A stretch of DNA of 35,498 bases from Caryophanales bacterium UBA7476 (GTDB taxonomy: Bacteria; Bacillota_I; Bacilli_A; RF39; UBA660). The notes under the pieces were generated by a model, which was not told the DNA's origin, did not search any database, and was given only the letters and a program-made list of their open reading frames with translations. Both the position numbers and the translations under genes were made by a program. This document shows positions 17,220-24,187 of the stretch, in pieces (the stretch's first letter is position 1; each line of letters opens with the position of its first letter). The stretch spans positions 1-35,498 of the forward strand of contig DLOU01000003.1 in the NCBI GenBank assembly GCA_002477275.1. Reading direction: 5' to 3'.

Positions 17220-17560
17220 ATTTACCTCCGCGTCTAAGGTATATTATCACTAGTTTGTAATACTCCTTACACTTAGATTTTAGTTCATGTATTATCATTT
17301 TGCAATACTATTTTTTATACTTTTTTTTACCATTTTTACAAAACCCTTATTTTATGCAGTTTTGTAAAAATTTTTTTTTGTTCGATTTACGACAATTTTA
17401 CATTTTTTGATATTTTCTTTTTTTACTTTTTTGGCATTTTTACATTTTCCAAACCCCTCTTTTTGTAAAAACCTTTTAAAATAAAGGTTTTTAACTAGTT
17501 AGGTTGTTTCAAAAATGTAAAAGTCACTATTTTTTGCTTTTTTATTTTTTAATTTTCCAC
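17220..17560 (-). promoter_or_regulatory. nrdD upstream control region with inverted repeats
   Basis: A 355-base gene-free stretch. It holds a perfect 13-bp inverted repeat, ATTTTTACAAAAC (17332-17344) and GTTTTGTAAAAAT (17359-17371), and a 10-bp one, AAAAACCTTT (17467-17476) and AAAGGTTTTT (17483-17492). A diverged second copy of the pattern catttttaca ... aaaccc ... ttttgtaaaaa lies at about 17434-17472. Near the gene, a 6-bp pair TCTAAG/CTTAGA (17233-17238, 17272-17277) could form a leader hairpin. I see no clear NrdR box and no coding sequence. Confidence 0.6.
17277..17305 (-). promoter_or_regulatory. Promoter of nrdD
   Basis: Minus-strand -35 TTGCAA (17300-17305), 17-base spacer, -10 TAAAAT (17277-17282), about 58 bases before the ATG. 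Confidence 0.62.
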
Positions 17561-17592
17561 AAAAAAAAAGGAAAACTAAATTTCCTTTTTTA
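17561..17592 (-). terminator. Terminator of the YjbA-like gene
   Basis: The stem pairs the coding 3' end (17581-17592) with 17561-17574, followed by a long T-run on the minus strand. The stop codon TAG lies in the loop. Confidence 0.78.
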
Positions 17593-18241
17593 TGTATTTA
17601 TTTGATGATAATTTCAATATAAAGTATATTTTATTAATAATATTTGAATCCATATTTAATACAGATTTTAATAATCTTTCAAATACTATTTTAATATTTC
17701 TATTTTTTTCTTTAAATACTTCTTCATATATGTAATTTAATTTATCATATTCGTTTTTATCATATGACTTTTTTATTTCTCTTTTTATATAATCTATTTT
17801 GTATTCTTCTTTTCTTGTATAAATACCTTCTCTTTCCAAACTATTCATTATTATATATTTAATGTCATATTCTTTCATATTTATACTAAATATTAGTATT
17901 TCATCTTCCTCATCTGGTAAAAGTGAGCTTTTTTTTATTACGGTACCATCATCATCTATTTCTAGTGCAAAGCATCTTTCTCTATCTGTTAATATACAAA
18001 TATTATTTGTTTTATTTCTAATATCATCTGAGAAGAAACTTGTTTTATTCTTTATTAATTTTATAAATTCTTTATCTAATATAACATTACTATTTATAAT
18101 CTCATATAACTTATCACTTTTTATTAGAAATAGTGGTGTTCTATTAATGTTTTTTACTTTATCTTCTTTTTTCCATTCAAAAAACTCATATACTCTATTT
18201 CCATCTAAAAAATTTACAAGTATATCATATGCATAGTTCAT
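17576..18241 (-). CDS. DUF3603 (YjbA-like) protein of unknown function
   Basis: A cytosolic 221-residue protein. The N-terminus, LVNFLDGNRVYEFFEWKKED followed by TPLFLI and KLYEIIN, resembles the start of the YjbA/DUF3603 family of Bacillus, whose function is unknown. The central ILTDRERCFALEIDDDG aligns with that family's VTDGKGIIAIDTIG-type segment, followed by KKSSLLPDEE. The C-terminal half is helical and Lys/Glu-rich. The ribosome site is AAAGGAAA. It is transcribed alone, between rmuC and the nrdD leader. The family match is from memory and only moderately strong. Confidence 0.6.
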   Translation of the reverse strand: MNYAYDILVNFLDGNRVYEFFEWKKEDKVKNINRTPLFLIKSDKLYEIINSNVILDKEFIKLIKNKTSFFSDDIRNKTNNICILTDRERCFALEIDDDGTVIKKSSLLPDEEDEILIFSINMKEYDIKYIIMNSLEREGIYTRKEEYKIDYIKREIKKSYDKNEYDKLNYIYEEVFKEKNRNIKIVFERLLKSVLNMDSNIINKIYFILKLSSNKYIKKEI

Positions 18242-18285
18242 TATAATGTTTCCTTTCTAAAATGTATTTAGTTTATCTATTTTAT

Positions 18286-18315
18286 ATTATGCTTTTTTTA
18301 TACATTTTTATACAA
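18286..18315 (-). promoter_or_regulatory. Possible promoter of the YjbA-like gene
   Basis: Minus-strand -35 TTGTAT (18310-18315), 18-base spacer, -10 CATAAT (18286-18291). The match is moderate. Confidence 0.4.
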
Positions 18316-18331
18316 AAGGAATTTATTTAAT

Positions 18332-19408
18332 TTATTCTTTTTCTAATTTATTTATTTCTACACTATTAATAGCTTGAAATTTTTTTGACAATTTATCTGT
18401 TGTAATGTTAAAACTTTCAACATCTTTATTTACTGTTTGAATACTTCTTGATAGCTTATCCCATCTTTCTTTATATCTTGAAAATTCTATTCCTAACTTA
18501 TTTAATTCTTCGTGTATTACTCTTGTATATTTATCTCTTTCAATATTTTTTATTATCATTTCAACTACTGTTAGAGTTGAAATTAAAGTAGTTGGACTTG
18601 TTATCCAAACTCTTTTTCTATATGCATAATCTATTATATCTTGATGATATGCATTTATTTCTGCAAAAATAGCTTCTGCAGGTAAAAATAATATTGCCTG
18701 GTTACTAGTCTCACTTGGTATTATATATTTGGTGCTAATGGCATCTATATGCTTTTTAACATCACTTTTAAAAAGTTTTTCATAGTATGTTTTTTCTGCT
18801 TTGGTATTATTACTATCAACCATATTTTGATAATTTTCAAGTGGAAATTTTGAATCTATAGCTATTGTACCTAATGGTTCTGGTGCAAATAGAACTGAAT
18901 CTGCAATAACCCCTGTTGAAAGTGTATATTGCATTTTGTATATTTTATCATTTTTTTCTCCGAAAATTGATGATAGTATATGGTGAAGATTTACCTCTCC
19001 AAAGATACCTCTACTTTTTTTATCTGTTAATATACTTTCTAATGATACAATATCATATGATAAATTCTCTATTTTCTTTTGTGCTTCATCTATTTTACTT
19101 AATCTTTCTATTACATTATTAAATGTTTTATTCGTCTTTTCAAAATTTTGATCAAGTCTTTCATTCACTTTTTCATTAATTAATAATAATCTTTGTTCAA
19201 CATTTGAATTTAAACTTGTAAAATCTTCTTTTAAACTAGAATTTAAATTATCTTTAAACTCCCCTAATTCTTTCATCATTGATACTTCAAATCTGCCTAG
19301 TCTTTCTGTTATATTTGCGTCATTGATCTTATTTATTTTATTTCTTAATATGCTTGCTATTAATAAAATTATTATTACTATTAAAAGTCCTATTATTATA
19401 TAATTCAT
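18332..19408 (-). CDS. rmuC: RmuC family DNA recombination protein
   Basis: A membrane-anchored protein of the RmuC family, which limits DNA inversions and contains a nuclease-like fold. One N-terminal membrane helix (MNYIIIGLLIVIIILLIASIL) is followed by a long coiled coil (about 30-120). The RmuC domain then has GIFGEVNLHHILSS, TIAIDSKFPLENYQ and AILFLPAEAIFAEI. The length is about 358 residues. A longer frame from a TTG at 19456 is possible, but the ATG at 19408 has GGAGGT at ideal spacing and the promoter overlaps the longer start, so the shorter start is right. Confidence 0.92.
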   Translation of the reverse strand: MNYIIIGLLIVIIILLIASILRNKINKINDANITERLGRFEVSMMKELGEFKDNLNSSLKEDFTSLNSNVEQRLLLINEKVNERLDQNFEKTNKTFNNVIERLSKIDEAQKKIENLSYDIVSLESILTDKKSRGIFGEVNLHHILSSIFGEKNDKIYKMQYTLSTGVIADSVLFAPEPLGTIAIDSKFPLENYQNMVDSNNTKAEKTYYEKLFKSDVKKHIDAISTKYIIPSETSNQAILFLPAEAIFAEINAYHQDIIDYAYRKRVWITSPTTLISTLTVVEMIIKNIERDKYTRVIHEELNKLGIEFSRYKERWDKLSRSIQTVNKDVESFNITTDKLSKKFQAINSVEINKLEKE

Positions 19409-19427
19409 ATTTACCTCCAATAATAAT

Positions 19428-19456
19428 TTTATATCACACGAACATATTTTCGTCAA
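19428..19456 (-). promoter_or_regulatory. Promoter of rmuC
   Basis: Minus-strand -35 TTGACG (19451-19456), 17-base spacer, extended TGn and -10 TATAAA (19428-19433). It lies just past the stop codon of the rhodanese gene. Confidence 0.8.
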
Positions 19457-19466
19457 TATTTAGTTA

Positions 19467-19736
19467 CTATTTTTTTAAATATAAATTAATTCCACCTGTT
19501 AAGTTGTAAACTTTGTATCCTTTGCTATTTAAATAAGCACACACCTTTCTACTTCTGTAACCTGTATCACAATATAAAACGTATTCATCTTTCCTATTTA
19601 TATAATATTCTGGCATTAATAATATTTTATTTTCTGGTATATTTATGCTTCTTTCTATATGCTTTTCTAAATACTTAAAACTATCCCTTATATCTATTAT
19701 AATTTTATTTCCTATCTCATTAAAGTCAATATCCAT
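19467..19736 (-). CDS. Small rhodanese-like sulfurtransferase
   Basis: A single-domain rhodanese of 89 residues. Early on it has the structural motif IIIDIRDSFKYLEKHIERSINIP, and the active-site loop CDTGYRSR has its nucleophilic Cys at about 56. The end, GYKVYNLTGGINLYLKK, matches the family's final helix. It carries persulfide sulfur in the cytosol; its acceptor is unknown. The ribosome site is GAGGTGA. It lies between the type IV secretion operon terminator and the rmuC promoter. Confidence 0.9.
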   Translation of the reverse strand: MDIDFNEIGNKIIIDIRDSFKYLEKHIERSINIPENKILLMPEYYINRKDEYVLYCDTGYRSRKVCAYLNSKGYKVYNLTGGINLYLKK

Positions 19737-19754
19737 CTTATCACCTCATGATAA

Positions 19755-19787
19755 TATATGAAAAAAATAGTACCAAAGGTACTATTT
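19755..19787 (-). terminator. Terminator of the type IV secretion operon
   Basis: A 10-bp perfect stem, AAATAGTACC (19765-19774) and GGTACTATTT (19778-19787), with a 3-base loop, then a T-run on the minus strand. The 5' arm spans the stop codon of the last gene. Confidence 0.88.
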
Positions 19788-20999
19788 AATTGTATATGGA
19801 TTAACTTTTTCACCAGATCCACTACTAAACATTGTTTTGCTATTTAAATGAATTACTGGTCTTACAGAAGAAAATGATGATGCTTGAATTGATTCAAGTT
19901 TACCATATTGACTTACTCTGTATACTTCATAAGTATTTGCAGTGTTTCCTGTTACTAACCAGAATGTTTTCTTATTTGTTATAAGATAGTTATAATTCTG
20001 ACAACTCTTTGATACTGAGCTTTTGCAATCTTTATCTAAACTTGCATTTATAAAGTCAGATAAAGTTAATGCTCCTATTTTTGTATTTTCTATCTTTGAG
20101 TAACATTCAATTGAATTATTGTTTGTTGTATCATTTGATGCTCTATTTCCATAACATAAATCATATCCAGAAATATATTTTATCGCATTCTTTGATAATA
20201 AAGGTTTCTTATATTTAGAAGTATCTCCTTTTTTAGATGCTTCATAAATGGCATCATTTACTTCTTTTAATCTACTCTTTTTATAGTCATTATATCCATA
20301 TGACATTTTTCTTGCAGTATTATATCTATTATCCCAGTTTTGAACATTTACATATGGTTCATCTAATATTAATACTACTTCATTATTTTTATCAACTTTA
20401 ACTATTCTCCATAGATTTTCATCTATTTTTACAAAGTTATTAACATTTTCTCCTCTGTATACATATTCTTCATTCATATAATAAACACCAGAATCTTCTG
20501 TAACAATATTTTCAGATTTAGTTATTTCTCTGAATAATTCTGTAGTAACATATTTTTCTCCACAATCTAGATAAGCTATATATAAATATGTATCATCATT
20601 ATTCTCAACAACAACTTTTCCTGAACAACTTCCACTACCAGATTTGTAACTACTTATTTCTTTCATATAGTTACCATTAATTAGTTTTTGAACACTAACT
20701 TCACTTGTTTCTTTATCATTAGTAGGAAGTTCGCTTTTATGATTACTATAATATTTTTCTGCTGCTTTTTTCATTGTAGATTCTATGTCTTTATAACTTT
20801 GTTTTCTACCTGTTGTTAATGATAACAACCATATTATTATTATTAATAGTACTGTTAATAGTACTACTATTAATAATATTTTTCTCATTTTTCCTTTTAA
20901 ACTTGATGAATTTCTACTTTTTGTTTCTTTTTCATCATCATCTAATTTTAATGCTTCAATCAATTCTGCATTATTTGCGTTTTGTTTTTGTTCACCCAT
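19782..20999 (-). CDS. Membrane-anchored surface protein with lectin-like C-terminal domain
   Basis: A charged cytoplasmic segment (1-38) and one membrane helix (about 39-66) expose the rest outside. The next part (SYKDIESTMKKAAEKYY to VTTELF) resembles pilin-like ectodomains of related bacteria, with a CSG...YLDCGE cysteine pair. The C-terminal part, NLWRIVKVDKNNEVVLIL to SFSSVRPVIHLNS, has the pattern of DUF6273/C-type-lectin modules and more cysteine pairs. It is the last gene of the secretion operon, 15 bases after virD4 with AGGAGGT, so it may be a contact or adhesion component of the apparatus. That role is inference. Confidence 0.68.
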   Translation of the reverse strand: MGEQKQNANNAELIEALKLDDDEKETKSRNSSSLKGKMRKILLIVVLLTVLLIIIIWLLSLTTGRKQSYKDIESTMKKAAEKYYSNHKSELPTNDKETSEVSVQKLINGNYMKEISSYKSGSGSCSGKVVVENNDDTYLYIAYLDCGEKYVTTELFREITKSENIVTEDSGVYYMNEEYVYRGENVNNFVKIDENLWRIVKVDKNNEVVLILDEPYVNVQNWDNRYNTARKMSYGYNDYKKSRLKEVNDAIYEASKKGDTSKYKKPLLSKNAIKYISGYDLCYGNRASNDTTNNNSIECYSKIENTKIGALTLSDFINASLDKDCKSSVSKSCQNYNYLITNKKTFWLVTGNTANTYEVYRVSQYGKLESIQASSFSSVRPVIHLNSKTMFSSGSGEKVNPYTIK

Positions 21000-21014
21000 G
21001 TTTTATACCTCCTC

Positions 21015-23321
21015 TTAATTATCAAAAAAGTCATCAAAGAATTCATCATCATCATCTTCTTCATCTTCAATATATATAGGTGGCTTTGTAGCACGTTCCT
21101 TTTCAACATTGTGATAATTCTTTTCAGTTGATTTGGGTGCTTCTATTTTAGCCTCTACAATATTTTCTTCTTCCGATGTTTCTTTCTTTTCATTTTTTTC
21201 TTTTTGTTCACTTGTTTTTTCAATATTCTTTGTTTCTTTTTCTCTTTTTTCTTGTGCTTCTTTTTCTTTTCTTTCTTCTTCTTCAAGCTCTGCAATTTTT
21301 TGATCAATTTTCTTTACTAAATCATCTATATCAACTGATGATCCTCCTGATGGAGCAAATGGTGATTCATTATGTTCTGATGACATAAATGGATTTGGTA
21401 TAGACATGTTACCATTTGGAGTTCTTCCTGATTCTTTCATTGAATTTTTATTTTCTCTAATCATTCCTCCTGGACTCATTCCGCCACCCATAAATGGTGG
21501 AAACATTCCTCCTGGCATTCCACCTGGGAATCCACTTGAAGGAAATCTTGTCTTTTCTGATGATGTATTATCTGATTCATTATCAGCTTCATTCATCATT
21601 TCAAGTAATTTTTTCTTTTTTGCATCTTTTACAAAAGCCTTAATATCAAATACATGTACTTGTTCTTTTGTTCTTTGTGGATATTTTGCTTTTGGATATT
21701 TTTCACCCCAATTAATTTTATAGTTTGGAGTAAATTTTGTTTTAAATGGAGACATACGAAGTCTTAATATAATTACTTCGTTTTCTTTCATTTTTTGAAG
21801 GTCTGTAACTGTAACAAGTGGCGTTGATGATGTTTTCTCATCTTTCTTAGATTTTACCTCACCACACATCTTACTTATTTCTTCTAGTGCTTTTAACTCA
21901 GTTGTAACAAGGTAAATAGTATTACCACAGTTACCACGAAGTGTCTCTGCTTGTTCTTTTCCATAAACTTGTTCAAGTTGTGCAAAGTTCTGAATTATCA
22001 TTGTAAATCTTATTTGTCTTGAACGAGCAGCTGTAATCATTGTTGTAACATCTTTTAAAGGAGGCATGTTAGCAAACTCATCTAGTAAGAAGTTTGTTCT
22101 AGATGGAAGTGCTCCTCCATGTTCTTGTGCAACACTAATTAATGTTTCGTAAATTTGTTTTAGAAGTATTGTAACAAGTGAGTGATATGTTTTCTTTTCA
22201 TCTTGAATTACAATATAAACTACTGTTGGTTTTTCACCAATTGATCTTAAATCTATATCACTATGTGATAACATTTCACTTAGGTTTTCACGTGAAGCAA
22301 ATAATTGAATTTTCTGTCTAAATACTGACAAAATACTTTGCTTTGTTTCGTTAGCTGCCATAACTGTACTTGTTGCTTTTATATATGCTGCACTTGTTGG
22401 ATCCTTACTTTGGAAGTATTCTTTAATATATGTCGAACCTCCAAATTTATCTTCACCAACACTAGTAGCTAAACTAATACTATTAATATTTATTTCATCT
22501 TTGTTTGCGTCTTCAAATAAGCCTAGCGCAACACCAGAGAAGTAATCTGCTGAAGTTTTTTCCCAGAATGGATCTCCTCCTTTATTATTTTCATCATAAA
22601 GGATATTTAATGCTAAGTCATCTAGAAGCTCTATTGCTTTATCTTTATTTCCTTCTCTATATAATTTATATGGTAAATCCATTGGATTCCATGCATTACC
22701 ATTTTGAGGATCACGGAAGTTTAAAATAATAACTTGATATCCTCTAGCTCTTAACATATTAGAAGTCTCTTCAAAGATTTCACCCTTAGGGTCTGTTATA
22801 ATCATTGATTCTCTTTTCTTAGCTAGAATTTTAACAGTTGGGAATATAACTGTTTGTGTTTTACCTGATCCAGTAGCACCAATAACTAGAGTATGATTTT
22901 CACCATTATCTACGAATACTCTATCTCCTTTATATAGTAGTGGTACCCCTGCTGCCTTGCTTGTTTTATCATGAATGTTTACTTCTTCTACTTTTTTACT
23001 TTGAATTATTTCTTTTTCTTTACTCCATCTTGAGTAACCTTTTCCACTTTTTTCTGTTGAAAACCCTATTCCTTTATCAAATTCGAAAATATATGATTTT
23101 ACACTAAACAAAATTCCACCTAGCGCAATAATATAAAACATTAAAGTTGCTTTTATATATTCTCCACTAAATGCAGGAAAAGGATTTGGACCTGATAATC
23201 TTCCCTCACTTGCAAGTGTTGATAAATTAACTACAGCTATTGCAACTAAGTATAGAAGAAATAGTGCAAAAACACCTAACATCCATAAATCTTCTGTATC
23301 AATTCTTAATTTTAATTTCAT
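21015..23321 (-). CDS. VirD4/TraG-type coupling ATPase
   Basis: Type IV coupling protein that delivers substrates to the secretion channel. Two N-terminal membrane helices (about 15-36 and 58-78) precede the motor, with Walker A GATGSGKT (about 150-157), DPKGEIFEET, and Walker B FLLDEFANMPPL. The typical IIQNFAQLEQVYG and GNCGNTIYL segments follow. The C-terminal tail is unusual: a Gly/Met/Pro-rich stretch (about 625-660), then a Glu/Lys coiled coil and an acidic end (DDDDEFFDDFFDN). The first in-frame start is TTG, but the ATG at 23321 with AGAGGT is preferred. No relaxase gene is adjacent. Confidence 0.93.
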   Translation of the reverse strand: MKLKLRIDTEDLWMLGVFALFLLYLVAIAVVNLSTLASEGRLSGPNPFPAFSGEYIKATLMFYIIALGGILFSVKSYIFEFDKGIGFSTEKSGKGYSRWSKEKEIIQSKKVEEVNIHDKTSKAAGVPLLYKGDRVFVDNGENHTLVIGATGSGKTQTVIFPTVKILAKKRESMIITDPKGEIFEETSNMLRARGYQVIILNFRDPQNGNAWNPMDLPYKLYREGNKDKAIELLDDLALNILYDENNKGGDPFWEKTSADYFSGVALGLFEDANKDEININSISLATSVGEDKFGGSTYIKEYFQSKDPTSAAYIKATSTVMAANETKQSILSVFRQKIQLFASRENLSEMLSHSDIDLRSIGEKPTVVYIVIQDEKKTYHSLVTILLKQIYETLISVAQEHGGALPSRTNFLLDEFANMPPLKDVTTMITAARSRQIRFTMIIQNFAQLEQVYGKEQAETLRGNCGNTIYLVTTELKALEEISKMCGEVKSKKDEKTSSTPLVTVTDLQKMKENEVIILRLRMSPFKTKFTPNYKINWGEKYPKAKYPQRTKEQVHVFDIKAFVKDAKKKKLLEMMNEADNESDNTSSEKTRFPSSGFPGGMPGGMFPPFMGGGMSPGGMIRENKNSMKESGRTPNGNMSIPNPFMSSEHNESPFAPSGGSSVDIDDLVKKIDQKIAELEEEERKEKEAQEKREKETKNIEKTSEQKEKNEKKETSEEENIVEAKIEAPKSTEKNYHNVEKERATKPPIYIEDEEDDDDEFFDDFFDN

Positions 23322-23353
23322 AATCAAGACCTCTTCTCTAGTGATGTATTATA

Positions 23354-24175
23354 TCATATTTCTTTGCTATAAAGCAACATTTCATAATTGTTTCGACTAA
23401 ACTGATATAATCCATATTCATTCTCTAAACTAACACTATAATAACTACATTTTGTAACAATTTGTGGAACTTCTGATTTTTCTACTTGAATAAGTCCATA
23501 TAGATATGAATAACATCCACCCATATTCATGTTACCTTTATATACTTTATTATAAATCATTTTTGTTTTTCCGTCATTATTTATAAATATAAAACTGTAA
23601 GAATTTTCTATCTCTTCGTCACTAAACATATTGGATACTACAAATAAATCTTCTTTTTTTCCATCATTATCAAAATCATAACTAACTTTATATCTATATG
23701 TATATTTATTTTGTTCATCGCGACTAATCTTATAATAATCAAGAACTTTATGTATATACTTTATATCATCTCTATTAACTTCTTCTTTTTCAAATTTAAT
23801 AAACTTAGTACCTATTCTTCCACCGGTATAAATTGAATCTCCTACTGCTTTTACAGGTGTTCTTTCTCCACCTTTTTCTTCAAATAAATACCACTTTCCA
23901 TCATTTGAAAATATTGATAATTTTCCAATATTTTCTCCTTCTTCATATACTGTAACTTTTGACCAATTTATATCTGAATATTCCTTTTTGTTAACTAGAT
24001 TCCATTTTTTGCCTTCATATTTAAAGAATACTGCATTATCAACAATTATATTAGCACTTGGTTTATTTTTACTAAGAACACCTGTAAAATATAGTACTAG
24101 TACTACAAAAACTATTAATACCATAACTGCTATTATAACTATAGCAACTTTTTCATTTTCGCTTCTTTCTTTCAT
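23354..24175 (-). CDS. Uncharacterised single-pass membrane protein in the secretion operon
   Basis: Not recognised. One N-terminal membrane helix (about 9-32) is followed by an extracellular domain of about 240 residues, rich in aromatic and charged residues. It includes DFDNDGKKEDLFVV, an EF-hand-like or FG-GAP-like Asp/Asn loop that could bind calcium. It lies between the wall hydrolase and virD4 genes, 12 bases after the hydrolase with AAAGGGG as ribosome site. The topology would suit a periplasm-side channel component of the VirB8 type, but I see no sequence support for that name. Confidence 0.75.
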   Translation of the reverse strand: MKERSENEKVAIVIIAVMVLIVFVVLVLYFTGVLSKNKPSANIIVDNAVFFKYEGKKWNLVNKKEYSDINWSKVTVYEEGENIGKLSIFSNDGKWYLFEEKGGERTPVKAVGDSIYTGGRIGTKFIKFEKEEVNRDDIKYIHKVLDYYKISRDEQNKYTYRYKVSYDFDNDGKKEDLFVVSNMFSDEEIENSYSFIFINNDGKTKMIYNKVYKGNMNMGGCYSYLYGLIQVEKSEVPQIVTKCSYYSVSLENEYGLYQFSRNNYEMLLYSKEI

Positions 24176-24187
24176 AAAAATACCCCT

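Noticed and set aside
17332..17379. The 13-bp inverted repeat as a plus-strand terminator because T's follow
   Set aside because: There is no plus-strand gene upstream; the repeat fits an operator or leader element of nrdD better.
17220..17560. NrdR boxes upstream of nrdD
   Set aside because: I found no good match to the ACACtATATaTaGTGT-type sequence; the inverted repeats present have a different core.
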